Shown here one piece after another: positions 24,270-34,624 of a stretch of DNA of 44,414 nucleotides (the first letter of the stretch is position 1; each line of letters begins with the position of its first letter). This DNA comes from Pseudomonadota bacterium (GTDB lineage Bacteria; Pseudomonadota; Gammaproteobacteria; Steroidobacterales; Steroidobacteraceae): assembly GCA_023423065.1 (NCBI GenBank), contig JAFAGC010000067.1, forward strand, positions 1-44,414, given 5' to 3'. Made by a program: the position numbers and the translations under genes. A model generated the notes under the pieces. It saw nothing but the letters and a program-made list of their open reading frames with translations, did not search any database and was not told the DNA's origin.

Positions 24270-25784
24270 ATCAGCAGGTACGGTGCGTTCGGTGGCCCAG
24301 GCGCGCAGCTCGGTTATCTTCTCTCCGAGCACCACGGACAAAGGCCGGGTCGCCTCCAGCTCCGCGGCGATCAGGCGCGCGTTGGCGTTCTGCTGCTGTG
24401 CATGCGCCGTGTACAGCGCGGACACCACGGCCTGCTCGAGCTCGGCGCCGGAGAACCCATCGCTGCGCGCGGCAAGCACCTTGACGTCGTTGTCCGACAC
24501 GACGACGCCGCGCTTCTTGCAGTGAATCGCCAGGATCTCCGCGCGCGCGGCGGGCGAGGGCAGGTCGACGAAGAAGATCTCGTCGAATCGCCCCTTGCGA
24601 ACCAATTCGGGCGGCAGCGCGGTGATGTCATTCGCCGTCGCGACGATGAACACCCGCGACCGCTGCTCCGCGAGCCAGGTCAGGAACGTCCCCAGCACCC
24701 GGCGCGACGTGCCGCTGTCGCCTTCGCCGGTCGACAGCGCCTTCTCGATCTCGTCCAGCCACAACACGCACGGCGCGAGCGCCTCGGCCGAGGTCAGCGA
24801 TTCGCGCAGGTTCTTCTCCGACTCGCCGTGCCACTTCGAATACAGCGCGCCGAAATCCAGGCGCACCAACGGCACGCCGAGCACGCCCGCGGCCGCGCGC
24901 GCCGCGAGGCTCTTGCCGCAGCCCTGCACGCCTAACAACAACACGCCCTTCGGCGAGTCGAGCCCCGGTGCGCTGCCGTCGAACGCGGCCTTGCGCTGCG
25001 TGATCCAGCGGCGCAGGTTCTTCAGGCCGCCGACTTCCGCGAAACGCGCCGTATCCGCCTCGAACGACAAGGTGCCGCCGCGGTTCAGAAGCTGGTACTT
25101 CGCCGCGAGCAGCGGCTTGATGTCGTCTTCGGTGAGCGCGCCATCGTTGTAGATGGCCTGGCGCGTCAGCCGCTCGACGTCGTGTTGCGGCAGGCCGGCG
25201 AGATTGTCGACCAGCTTCTCCACCGACTTCACGTCGATTCGCGGCATGCCGCCCTTCATCTGCGCCCACTCCCGCGCGATGCGCATGACGGTGGCGCGAC
25301 GATCCTTCTTGTCGGGCATGCGTAGTTTGAAGTGCGCCGCCAGGTGGTCGAGCTCGTCCGGCAGCTTCATCTCGTGGCTGATGAGCACGATCGTGCGGGC
25401 GCACTTCGGATATTCCTGCGCGATGTCCTTGAGCGTGCGCACGAACAACGGATTCTCGAGGTACGGGTGGAAATCCAGCAGCACGTAGATCCCCGCCATC
25501 GGGGTCGCCTTGATGTGCCGCAGCAGCTGCTCCGGCTGGGCAAACGACTTCTGGGCGCCGCCCAGGTCGACGTCCACGCGCAGCAGGCCCTCGGTCACGG
25601 TCCACTGGAACACGCCCCAGTTCTTGCCGCGCTGCGCCTTGATGGCCGCCTCGCGCACGATTTCGAGGACGCGCGCCTCTTCCCGGCTCTCGATGATCAC
25701 GAGCGGCACGCGCGAGGCCAGCATCGTCTGGAGTTCCGCGGCGGGGGAATCGTCGAAGCCGCTGTCGAGCGCCGGGGAATTCAT
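24267..25784 (-). CDS. Ycf46-like AAA+ ATPase
   Basis: 505 residues. The N-terminal third (ELQTMLASRVPLVIIESREE, later FLRHI-like and YVLLDFHPYLENPLFVRTLK) is the Ycf46-specific part. The AAA+ core follows with Walker A GVQGCGKS (Lys291), Walker B CVLWLDEIEKA near 340, sensor 1 VATAND and an arginine finger in VRKGRFDEIFF near 400. The C-terminal lid is helical. Ycf46 proteins are known from cyanobacteria and plastids, where a role in photosynthetic carbon use has been reported. Their role in proteobacteria is not settled. The gene faces the sigma-factor pair, and its TAA stop is formed by the 43-bp repeat. Confidence 0.85.
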   Translation of the reverse strand: MNSPALDSGFDDSPAAELQTMLASRVPLVIIESREEARVLEIVREAAIKAQRGKNWGVFQWTVTEGLLRVDVDLGGAQKSFAQPEQLLRHIKATPMAGIYVLLDFHPYLENPLFVRTLKDIAQEYPKCARTIVLISHEMKLPDELDHLAAHFKLRMPDKKDRRATVMRIAREWAQMKGGMPRIDVKSVEKLVDNLAGLPQHDVERLTRQAIYNDGALTEDDIKPLLAAKYQLLNRGGTLSFEADTARFAEVGGLKNLRRWITQRKAAFDGSAPGLDSPKGVLLLGVQGCGKSLAARAAAGVLGVPLVRLDFGALYSKWHGESEKNLRESLTSAEALAPCVLWLDEIEKALSTGEGDSGTSRRVLGTFLTWLAEQRSRVFIVATANDITALPPELVRKGRFDEIFFVDLPSPAARAEILAIHCKKRGVVVSDNDVKVLAARSDGFSGAELEQAVVSALYTAHAQQQNANARLIAAELEATRPLSVVLGEKITELRAWATERTVPAD

Positions 25785-25854
25785 GTGCGCCGCACTTTAA
25801 CAAAATGGCTGCAAAACAAGGACATGCCCGGCCGTGACGCAGGCCGCGAAATCC

Positions 25855-25883
25855 ATGACAGTGAGGTCGGCCTTGCCTACAAT
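25855..25883 (+). promoter_or_regulatory. Sigma-70 promoter of the decarboxylase gene
   Basis: ATGACA at 25855-25860 and TACAAT at 25878-25883 are separated by exactly 17 bases. Transcription should start near 25890, which excludes the in-frame ATG codons before that point as starts. Confidence 0.7.
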
Positions 25884-25917
25884 TCGCCCCTTTTCCGCGA
25901 GGAACCGCGCCTTGTTG

Positions 25918-27111
25918 ATGCGCAGCCGAAAGGCGAAGACCAGCCGGTCGTACATCGATCCGTTCACCCACGAGCACATCAAGCGGCTCGTGGCCGAGTT
26001 CGGCTCGCCGTTGCTGATCATCGATTGCCAGCGTGTGCGGGAGCAGTACCGCAAGCTGCAGAAGGCGCTGCCCGGCGTCGACCTGCACTACGCGCTCAAG
26101 CCACTGCCGCATCCGGCCGTGGTCGAGACCATCGTCGAGCTGGGCGGGTGGTTGGACCTCGCCACCACGGGCGAGACGCAGCTCATCACGCGTCTCGGCG
26201 TCGACCCGGCGCGCTGCATCCACACGCATCCGATCAAGCGCGACATCGACATCCGCAATGCGCTGCACATGGGCGTGAAGATCTTCGTCGCGGACAACCC
26301 GGACGAAGTGCGCAAGTTCGAGGCTTACCGGGACAAGTGCGAGCTGCTGCTGCGCGTCTCGTTCCGGTCGCCCGGCGCGGTGTGCGATCTCTCGCGGAAA
26401 TTCGGCTGCGATCCCGAGGACCTGATCGAGCTCGCGCGCCTGGCGCGCAAGCTGGGCATCGTGGTGCGCGGCCTGTCGTTCCACGTCGGTTCCCAGGCGG
26501 CGACGCCCAGCAAACACGTCGAGGCGATCGAGGTGTGCACCCGCCTCATGGCGCAGGCGCGCCGCGAGAAGTTAGGCGTATTCGATACGCTCGACATCGG
26601 CGGCGGTTACCCGATCGAGTACGGCCAGAAGGTGGTCGAGATCGGCCGTTTCTGCGCGCCGATCCGCGCGGCACTGGCCAGACTTCCCGCGCGCGTGCGC
26701 GTGATCGCCGAGCCCGGCCGCTACATCTCCGGCCCCGCCGCGATCGGCGTGTCGTCGGTCATGGGCCGCGCCAAGCGCGAGGGCCACTGGTGGTATTACC
26801 TCGACGACGGCGTGTACGGCTCCTACAGCGGCCAGATGTTCGATCACGCGAAATACCCGGTCGAGTCGCTCAAGGAGAGCGATGAGAAATTCCCCTCGGT
26901 GCTCGCCGGCCCCACCTGCGACAGCATCGACGTGATCGCGGAAAACCTCATGCTGCCGGCCCTCAAGGCGGGCGACCTGATCGTCGGCCGCGCGATGGGG
27001 GCCTACACCTGGGCCAGCGCCTCGGAATTCAATTTCTTCCCCAAGGCGACCGTGGTTTCGGTCAATCGGCGCCCGGGCGACAACGGCTCTGTGATACCCC
27101 TCGCGTTCTGA
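25918..27111 (+). CDS. PLP-dependent (fold III) ornithine/lysine-type decarboxylase
   Basis: 397 residues of the alanine-racemase-fold decarboxylases. The PLP lysine is in HYALKPLPHPAV near residue 60. Other marks are FHVGSQ near 188, LDIGGGYP near 225, the phosphate/ligand site EPGRYISGPA near 270, the active-site Cys in AGPTCDSIDV near 330, and GAYTWAS near 365. GPTCDSID favours ornithine/lysine over diaminopimelate decarboxylase. The start at 25918 (MRSRKAKTSRSYIDPF) is chosen because the promoter's -10 box ends at 25883, making upstream ATGs untranscribed. A GAGG site lies about 16 bases before it, and a TTG 6 bases upstream is also possible. It probably makes putrescine or cadaverine. 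Confidence 0.88.
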   Translation: MRSRKAKTSRSYIDPFTHEHIKRLVAEFGSPLLIIDCQRVREQYRKLQKALPGVDLHYALKPLPHPAVVETIVELGGWLDLATTGETQLITRLGVDPARCIHTHPIKRDIDIRNALHMGVKIFVADNPDEVRKFEAYRDKCELLLRVSFRSPGAVCDLSRKFGCDPEDLIELARLARKLGIVVRGLSFHVGSQAATPSKHVEAIEVCTRLMAQARREKLGVFDTLDIGGGYPIEYGQKVVEIGRFCAPIRAALARLPARVRVIAEPGRYISGPAAIGVSSVMGRAKREGHWWYYLDDGVYGSYSGQMFDHAKYPVESLKESDEKFPSVLAGPTCDSIDVIAENLMLPALKAGDLIVGRAMGAYTWASASEFNFFPKATVVSVNRRPGDNGSVIPLAF

Positions 27112-27149
27112 GGCTTGCCGGGGCCCGGTCGTCCGGCGAAGATCGGCCC

Positions 27150-27704
27150 ATGCAGAACCCATGGACCCGGCGCCGCTGGCTCCAGAGCGTCGCCGCCACC
27201 GGCGCCGGCCTCGCCTTCGGCAATCTCGCGTTCGCGACCGACGAGCCCTCGGATGCCGAGCGCGCCCTCGAGCTCTTCAACACGCACACCAGCGAAACCG
27301 TGAGTGTCGTGTTCCGGCGCGGCAAGGATTACGTCGCCGGCGCCGTCGCGTCGCTGCGCAACCTGCTGCGCGACCATCGCAGTGGCGAGGCGCACGACAT
27401 CGACGTGGCCTTGTACGACCAGCTCCACGCGCTCGCCCGGGCTGCCGGCCGCGACCCGCGGTTCGAGATCATCTCCGGCTATCGCTCGCCGCACTCGAAT
27501 GCGAAGCTCGCCGCCGCCAGCAACGGTGTGGCGAAGAAATCCCTGCACATGAGCGGCCAGGCGATCGACGTGCGCCTCAAGAACTACTCCTGCGCCGACC
27601 TGCGCGACCTTGCGCTGGCGGCACAGCGTGGCGGCGTCGGTTACTACCGTCGCTCCAACTTCGTCCATCTCGATACCGGCCGCTTCCGCACCTGGGCGGG
27701 CTGA
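27150..27704 (+). CDS. DUF882 / M15-like murein endopeptidase, Tat-exported
   Basis: 184 residues. It starts with a twin-arginine signal (RRRWLQSVAATGAG) and ends its leader near LAFATD. The domain has the YcbK/M15 zinc pattern: SGYRSPHSN near 111, SLHMSGQAIDVRL near 130-142 with zinc His and Asp, and NFVHLDTGRFR near 170 with the last zinc His. The Escherichia coli homologue (MepK, formerly YcbK) cleaves 3-3 peptidoglycan crosslinks, so a similar periplasmic role is likely. It begins 38 bases after the decarboxylase gene. Confidence 0.88.
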   Translation: MQNPWTRRRWLQSVAATGAGLAFGNLAFATDEPSDAERALELFNTHTSETVSVVFRRGKDYVAGAVASLRNLLRDHRSGEAHDIDVALYDQLHALARAAGRDPRFEIISGYRSPHSNAKLAAASNGVAKKSLHMSGQAIDVRLKNYSCADLRDLALAAQRGGVGYYRRSNFVHLDTGRFRTWAG

Positions 27705-27709
27705 CCGGC

Positions 27710-28171
27710 GTGTCGGCCGAGACCGCGATCCATCGGCGGGTGGCCGACGCGCGTGCCGGCCGCGACGACACAGTCCTCTGCCGATGCGCCTCTGGGTGGG
27801 CGGTCTTCGGGCATCGGCAGATCGTCCCCGGCTATCTACTGCTGCTGCCCGACCCGGTAGTACCCGATCTCAACGCGCTCACGGCCGAGCGCCGCACGCA
27901 GTTCTTGAACGACATGGCGAACCTGGGCGATGCGCTGATGCGCGCGACGTCGCCCGTGCGCATCAACTACGCGATCTTCGGCAACGTCGAGCCCGCGCTG
28001 CACGCGCACGTGATTCCGCGCTATCGCAGCGAACCCGAACACATGCACGCGCAGCACCCGTGGATGTACGACTGGAATGCGGCGCCGGTCTTCGATGCGG
28101 CCGCTGCGGAACCGCTTTCGAGTGCGCTGCGCGCCGAGCTCACACGGCTTGGAACGCTGATCCCGAGCTGA
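27710..28171 (+). CDS. HIT family protein
   Basis: 153 residues. The histidine-triad region is present as NVEPALHAHVIPRY near residues 97-110, with the HxHxx core, although the third position is Ile-Pro rather than His. The N-terminal half has WAVFGHRQIVPGYLLLLPDPVV, the usual strand layout. It starts at GTG, 5 bases after the preceding stop. A longer upstream reading in this frame is a shadow of the DUF882 gene. Nucleotide hydrolase or transferase activity is known for the family but uncertain here because the triad is not canonical. Confidence 0.75.
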   Translation: MSAETAIHRRVADARAGRDDTVLCRCASGWAVFGHRQIVPGYLLLLPDPVVPDLNALTAERRTQFLNDMANLGDALMRATSPVRINYAIFGNVEPALHAHVIPRYRSEPEHMHAQHPWMYDWNAAPVFDAAAAEPLSSALRAELTRLGTLIPS

Positions 28172-28172
28172 C

Positions 28173-28628
28173 ATGGCGGTACAGGCGCAGTATCTGGCGT
28201 ACGTGCTCGAACAGCTCGATGGCCTGAGCGCGTTGCGATCCAACCGTATGTTCGGCGGCATCGGCCTCTACAGCGATGGATTGTTCTTCGGACTCATCGA
28301 CGACGACACGTTGTACTTCAAGACCGACGACAGCAACGTCGAACCCTACCGCGCGCGGCGCATGCCGAGGTTCATGCCGTTTCCCGATCGGCCCGAGGCC
28401 GTACTCGGATATCACCAGGTGCCGGCGGACGTGATAGAGGATGCGGAGACGTTGGTGGAATGGGCGCGCAGGTCGGTCGCTGTCGCATTGTCGTCGCGGG
28501 CCAGGAAGTCGGCACCGAAAAAGCCGAAAGCCAAGGAGAACCGCGGGCTCGCGAAAGGTGGCCGGCCGGTGATCCGCAAGAAGGCGGGAAAGCGCCGAAA
28601 GTCGCAACCGCGACCTGGCCAGCCTTGA
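28173..28628 (+). CDS. TfoX N-terminal domain protein with basic tail
   Basis: 151 residues. Residues 1-100 match the TfoX_N domain: LDGLSALRSNRMFGGIGLYSDG, then FFGLIDDDTLYFKTDD and a GYHQVPADVIEDAETLVEWA end. The last 45 residues are Lys/Arg/Pro-rich (KKPKAKENRG, RKKAGKRRK) and look like a nucleic-acid-binding tail. TfoX is a competence regulator in Haemophilus and Vibrio. Single N-domain proteins are widespread and of unknown role. The ATG is one base after the HIT stop, so translation is likely coupled. Confidence 0.82.
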   Translation: MAVQAQYLAYVLEQLDGLSALRSNRMFGGIGLYSDGLFFGLIDDDTLYFKTDDSNVEPYRARRMPRFMPFPDRPEAVLGYHQVPADVIEDAETLVEWARRSVAVALSSRARKSAPKKPKAKENRGLAKGGRPVIRKKAGKRRKSQPRPGQP

Positions 28629-28674
28629 GTTCCTCGCGAATCACGCGTCGCAGCCTCGCGGTGCGGGTGCCGCG

Positions 28675-29232
28675 TCAGCGCGTGCGCCGGTAGTGCATGG
28701 CGACGGCGCCGTTGCTGAGCGGCCTCGCCGAGATCAGCTCGAGCCGCCTCGTACTGGGCAGTCCACTCCCGTACAGCGTCGGGCCGTGGCCGGCGATCCT
28801 GGGGTGGACGAGTAGTTTGTACTCGTCGATCAGATCCAGCCGATCCAGTTCGGTCGCGAGCTTGCCGCTGCCGAGGAGCACGCCGTCCGGAGTCGCGTCC
28901 TTGAGCTTCTGTACGCCCGTGCGCAGGTCACCGGCGATGTGGTGGCTGTTCGTCCACGGAAAATCCCTTCGCGTCGAGGACACCACGTACTTCGGCTTGG
29001 TCTCCAGCTTGACCGCCCAGTCGCGCACCGCCGGAGGCGCCTCCATGTCGCCGCGGGCGACCGCGGGCCAATAGCTCTCCATCATCTCGTAGGTGACGCG
29101 GCCCCAGAGCATCGCGCCGCCTTCGTCCATGAGACGGGTGAAGAAGGCGTGGGTCTCGTCGTCCGCGATTCCTTCGCGGTGGTCGACGCAGCCATCGAGG
29201 GTGACGTTGATGCTGAAGGTCAGGAGTCCCAT
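28675..29232 (-). CDS. DHFR-like / RibD C-terminal-type reductase
   Basis: 185-residue cytoplasmic protein of the RibD-C fold used by dihydrofolate reductase and YyaP-like proteins. Marks are FSINVTLDGCVDH at the start, MLWGRVTYEMMESYWP near 44, KYVVSSTRRDFPWTNSH near 80 and GVLLGSGKLATEL near 118. It is not FolA, which is present separately at 35.8 kb. The chosen start gives MGLLTFSINVTLDG, typical for the family; 20 more codons upstream are open but look non-native. Substrate unknown. Confidence 0.82.
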   Translation of the reverse strand: MGLLTFSINVTLDGCVDHREGIADDETHAFFTRLMDEGGAMLWGRVTYEMMESYWPAVARGDMEAPPAVRDWAVKLETKPKYVVSSTRRDFPWTNSHHIAGDLRTGVQKLKDATPDGVLLGSGKLATELDRLDLIDEYKLLVHPRIAGHGPTLYGSGLPSTRRLELISARPLSNGAVAMHYRRTR

Positions 29233-29251
29233 GGTGTGCGCAGCTGCGGAG

Positions 29252-29575
29252 TTAGGCGGCAACGAGTGCACCGAGTGCAAAAGATAGACCAAACAGGCCG
29301 AAGATGATCGCCGCCCAGATTAGAGATGGAAACAGGATTGTCCAGAATGCCGCGTGTGAAACAGTGACTAGACCTTTCCGGAGCGGAATGCCTGCTACAT
29401 ACATTGACACTATGAGCGCGGGAAACATCAGAAGCCAAAAGATCAGATCAGTGCGCGTTGACCAGCCCGGGATGAAAATCAACGCGAACGCCAGCACGGG
29501 TAGAAGCCAGGCTGGCAAGAAATAGCGCCAGTGACGTCGGGCGGTGGAACGCAAAGTTTCGGCTGGGACTGGCAC
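29252..29575 (-). CDS. Small hypothetical membrane protein
   Basis: 107 residues with three strongly hydrophobic helices (about 18-35, 43-62 and 74-105) and a basic N-terminus, STARRHWR. I do not recognise a family. Base composition is less GC-rich than the neighbours (many A/T third positions), which may point to a recent arrival. It lies 19 bases upstream of the DHFR-like gene on the same strand and may be cotranscribed with it. Confidence 0.5.
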   Translation of the reverse strand: MPVPAETLRSTARRHWRYFLPAWLLPVLAFALIFIPGWSTRTDLIFWLLMFPALIVSMYVAGIPLRKGLVTVSHAAFWTILFPSLIWAAIIFGLFGLSFALGALVAA

Positions 29576-29671
29576 GACGTTCCCTCGATTCGCCTCAGCT
29601 CGGCCTGCTTGAGAATACTGTTGAGGGTGCCCGGAGCCAAATCAGGAGAACCGACGGCATTCCGGTTTCAA

Positions 29672-31774
<2,103 letters not shown>

Positions 31775-31781
31775 AGACAGC

Positions 31782-31787
31782 TAGAAT
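31782..31787 (+). promoter_or_regulatory. Candidate -10 box of rlmI
   Basis: TAGAAT is followed by 6 bases and the rlmI ATG, so transcription would start on the start codon itself. The region is squeezed into the 19-base gap to the divergent DUF255 gene. Confidence 0.45.
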
Positions 31788-31793
31788 ACGCCC

Positions 31794-32993
31794 ATGTCCG
31801 TTCCCGTCCTGAAACTCAAGCGCGGCGAAGACCGCCGACTGCGCTCCGGCCACCTGTGGATCTTCAGCAACGAGGTCGACACCGCCGCCACGCCGTTGAC
31901 GCAGTTCGAGCCCGGCTCCGTGGTCGATGTGCGATCCGACCGCGACCAGTTCCTGGGATTCGCCTACGTCAATCCGCGCACGCTGATCGCGGCGCGCATC
32001 GTCGGCCGCGATCCCGCCTATCCACTCGACGGCTCGTTCATCGTGCACCGACTGCGCGTGGCGCTGGCGTTGCGCGAGCGGCTGTATCGTGAGCCTTATT
32101 ACCGCCTCGCGTTCGGGGAGTCCGACGGATTGCCGGGACTCGTGCTCGACCGCTACGGCGACGTGATCGTGGCGCAAAGCGGCACGGCCGGCATCGACCG
32201 GCTGCGGGCGGAGATCGAAGTCGCCGTGCGGAAGGTCACCAACGCTCGCGAAATCGTCTGGAAAAACGACTCGGGCGCGCGCGAGCTCGAAGGCCTCGAG
32301 CAATCGGTGAGCCTCGCGGGCGGGCAGGGCGGAGAGGTTCCTAAGGAGATCTCGATCCGCGAACAGGGCATCGACTTCGTCGCGCCGCTGGCCGAGGGCC
32401 AGAAGACCGGCTGGTTCTACGACCAGGCCGCGAACCGCGAGCGCCTGCGGCGATATCTACCCGCCGGCGCGCGCGTGCTCGACGTGTGCAGCTACGTCGG
32501 TGGTTGGGCGGTGAGTGCGCTCAAGGGCGGCGCCGGCAGCGCGGCCTGCGTGGATTCGTCGGCGACCGCGCTCGATTACGTCACCCGCAATGCGCGCGCC
32601 AACGGCGTCGAGGTCGAGACCATCCGCGACGACGCGTTCGATGCGCTGCAGGCGTTCAACGCGAGCGGTGCACGTTTCGACGTCGTGATCCTCGATCCGC
32701 CGGCGTTCGCGAAGCGCAAGAAGGATGCGCCGCAAGCGTTCGCGGCCTATCGCAAATTGAATCAGCTCGCGATGCCGCTCATCGAGCGCGATGGTCTGCT
32801 CGTGTCGTGCTCGTGCTCCTATCACATGCCGGCCGACGACCTGCAGTCGGCGATCCAGGCCGCGGCGCGCCACTCGAGCCGCTTCGTCCAGGTGCTCGAG
32901 CTGGGCGGCCAATCGCCCGACCATCCCGTGCATCCGGCGATCCCCGAGACGCGCTACCTCAAGGCCTTTTTCTGCCGCGTTACGCGCGAATAG
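31794..32993 (+). CDS. rlmI: 23S rRNA (cytosine-C5) methyltransferase, RlmI family
   Basis: 399 residues. An N-terminal PUA domain (about 1-80, LKRGEDRRLRSGHLWIFSNEV) and a RlmI-like linker precede a SAM-dependent methyltransferase from about 190. Motifs are TGWFYDQAANRERLR near 203, VLDVCSYVGGWAVSALKGG near 225 for SAM binding, VILDPPAFAKRKKD near 299 and LLVSCSCSYHM near 339 with the cysteine region. RlmI in Escherichia coli methylates C1962 of 23S rRNA. No Shine-Dalgarno sequence is visible and TAGAAT lies 6 bases upstream, so it is probably a leaderless mRNA. Confidence 0.9.
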   Translation: MSVPVLKLKRGEDRRLRSGHLWIFSNEVDTAATPLTQFEPGSVVDVRSDRDQFLGFAYVNPRTLIAARIVGRDPAYPLDGSFIVHRLRVALALRERLYREPYYRLAFGESDGLPGLVLDRYGDVIVAQSGTAGIDRLRAEIEVAVRKVTNAREIVWKNDSGARELEGLEQSVSLAGGQGGEVPKEISIREQGIDFVAPLAEGQKTGWFYDQAANRERLRRYLPAGARVLDVCSYVGGWAVSALKGGAGSAACVDSSATALDYVTRNARANGVEVETIRDDAFDALQAFNASGARFDVVILDPPAFAKRKKDAPQAFAAYRKLNQLAMPLIERDGLLVSCSCSYHMPADDLQSAIQAAARHSSRFVQVLELGGQSPDHPVHPAIPETRYLKAFFCRVTRE

Positions 32994-32997
32994 AACG

Positions 32998-33003
32998 TAG
33001 AAT
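32998..33003 (+). promoter_or_regulatory. Candidate -10 box of the lgt operon
   Basis: TAGAAT is followed by 8 bases and the lgt ATG. It matches the dgkA and rlmI arrangement, again without a visible ribosome site. Confidence 0.45.
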
Positions 33004-33011
33004 CGCGCCCG

Positions 33012-33833
33012 ATGCTCGAGTACCCCGGCTTCAACAAGATCGCGTTCGAGATCCCGCTGTTCGGGGATTACGGCCCGCTGAAGATCCACTGGTACGGAAT
33101 CATGTACCTGGTCGCGTTCGCGGCCGCCTGGTGGCTGGGGCGCGTACGCGCGGGCAAGCCGGGCTCGACCTGGAAGCCCGTCGACGTCGACGATTTCATC
33201 TTCTTCGGCATGCTCGGCACGCTGCTCGGCGGACGCCTCGGCTACGTTTTCTTCTATGGCCTCGAGTACTGGACCGTCGAGGAGTGGTGGTACCCCATCA
33301 AGGTGTGGGACGGCGGCATGTCGTTCCACGGCGGATTGTTAGGCGTGCTGATCGCGTTCGCGCTCTTCGCGGTCCGCCGCAAGCGGCGCATCGCCGACGT
33401 GTTCGATTTCGCGGCGCCGCTGCCCGGCATCGGCATCCTCGCGGTGCGCCTCGGCAACTTCATCAACGCCGAGTTGTGGGGCAAACCCACCGATGTGCCG
33501 TGGGGATTCGTCTACGACGGCGTAGGGCGGCACGCGACGCAGCTCTACGAGGCGGCGCTCGAAGGCGCGCTGCTGTTCGCCGTCCTCTGGTGGTACACCT
33601 CGAAACCGCGGCCGCGTCTCGCGCCGTCGGGCCTGTTCCTGATCATCTATTCGGCGAGCCGCATCTTCGTGGAGTTCTGGCGACTGCCGGACGAGCATCT
33701 TGGATATCTCGCGGGCGGCTGGCTCACCATGGGCATGCTCCTCAGCCTGCCGATGCTGCTGGTGGGGCTCACGCTGCTGTTCATGGCGTATCGTCGGCGG
33801 CAACCCTCGGGTAACTTCGTGTTGCAGTCATGA
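33012..33833 (+). CDS. lgt: Prolipoprotein diacylglyceryl transferase
   Basis: Inner-membrane enzyme that adds diacylglycerol from phosphatidylglycerol to the lipobox cysteine of prolipoproteins. It is 273 residues with about seven helices. Family motifs are IHWYGIMYLVAF near 30, GTLLGGRLGYVFFYG near 68-82 and the Lgt signature RLGNFINAELWGKP near 147, followed by DGVGRHATQLYEAALEG. It is the first gene of a chain lgt-thyA-SET-oxygenase-folA in which every junction overlaps. The FKBP and the Cys-rich lipoprotein in this window are likely substrates. Confidence 0.95.
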   Translation: MLEYPGFNKIAFEIPLFGDYGPLKIHWYGIMYLVAFAAAWWLGRVRAGKPGSTWKPVDVDDFIFFGMLGTLLGGRLGYVFFYGLEYWTVEEWWYPIKVWDGGMSFHGGLLGVLIAFALFAVRRKRRIADVFDFAAPLPGIGILAVRLGNFINAELWGKPTDVPWGFVYDGVGRHATQLYEAALEGALLFAVLWWYTSKPRPRLAPSGLFLIIYSASRIFVEFWRLPDEHLGYLAGGWLTMGMLLSLPMLLVGLTLLFMAYRRRQPSGNFVLQS

Positions 33834-34624
33834 AGCAGTACCTCGATTTCATGCGCCACGTGCGGCGCAACGGCGCGAGCAAGTCGGATCGCACCGGCAC
33901 GGGCACGCTGTCGGTGTTCGGTTACCAGATGCGCTTCGACCTATCCGCGGGTTTCCCGCTGGTCACCACGAAACGCGTGCATTTCAAGTCCATCGCGTAC
34001 GAGCTGCTGTGGTTCCTGCGCGGCGACACGAACACGAAATTCCTGCGCGACAACGGCGTGACCATCTGGGACGAGTGGTCCGACGAGGACGGCGAGCTCG
34101 GCCCGGTGTACGGCAAGCAGTGGCGCTCCTGGCCGGCGGCCGACGGTCGCGAGATCGACCAGATCTCGAATGTCGTGCAGCAGCTGCGCACGAATCCCGA
34201 CTCGCGCCGCATCATCGTGAGCGCATGGAACGTCGGCGAGCTCGACGCGATGAAGCTGCAGCCCTGCCACGCGTTCTTCCAGTTCTACGTGTCGGACCGC
34301 AAGTTGTCCTGCCAGCTCTACCAGCGCAGCGCCGACATCTTCCTCGGCGTGCCGTTCAACATCGCGTCCTACGCGCTGCTGACCCACATGCTCGCGCAGC
34401 AATGCGACCTCGAAGTGGGGGAGTTCGTGTGGACCGGCGGTGACTGCCACCTCTACGCGAACCATCTCACGCAGGTGGACGAGCAGCTGGCGCGCGTGCC
34501 GCTCGCGTTGCCGAAGCTGCAGATCGCGCGCCGCCCGCCGACCATTTTGGATTACACGTTCGAAGATTTTCAGCTCGTGAACTACCAGCATCATCCGGCC
34601 ATCAAGGCACCCGTAGCAGTATGA
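33830..34624 (+). CDS. thyA: Thymidylate synthase
   Basis: Makes dTMP from dUMP using methylene-tetrahydrofolate. It is 264 residues with the nucleophile Cys146 in LQPCHAFFQFYV, the same length and position as in Escherichia coli. Other motifs are RTGTGTLSVFGYQMRFDL, FPLVTTKRVHFKSI, QLYQRSADIFLGVPFNIASY and the dUMP-binding DCHLYANH. The start overlaps the lgt stop by ATGA, and the stop overlaps the SET gene start by 4 bases. folA, which regenerates the folate cofactor, follows two genes later. Confidence 0.97.
   Translation: MKQYLDFMRHVRRNGASKSDRTGTGTLSVFGYQMRFDLSAGFPLVTTKRVHFKSIAYELLWFLRGDTNTKFLRDNGVTIWDEWSDEDGELGPVYGKQWRSWPAADGREIDQISNVVQQLRTNPDSRRIIVSAWNVGELDAMKLQPCHAFFQFYVSDRKLSCQLYQRSADIFLGVPFNIASYALLTHMLAQQCDLEVGEFVWTGGDCHLYANHLTQVDEQLARVPLALPKLQIARRPPTILDYTFEDFQLVNYQHHPAIKAPVAV

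Noticed and set aside
25834..25917. Upstream start of the PLP decarboxylase at 25834
   Set aside because: This codon lies before the -10 box ending at 25883 and would not be transcribed from that promoter; the extra residues have no family similarity.
27161..27709. N-terminal extension of the HIT gene across the DUF882 gene
   Set aside because: The extension is an out-of-frame reading of a clear Tat-exported protein gene; the HIT fold begins at the GTG at 27710.
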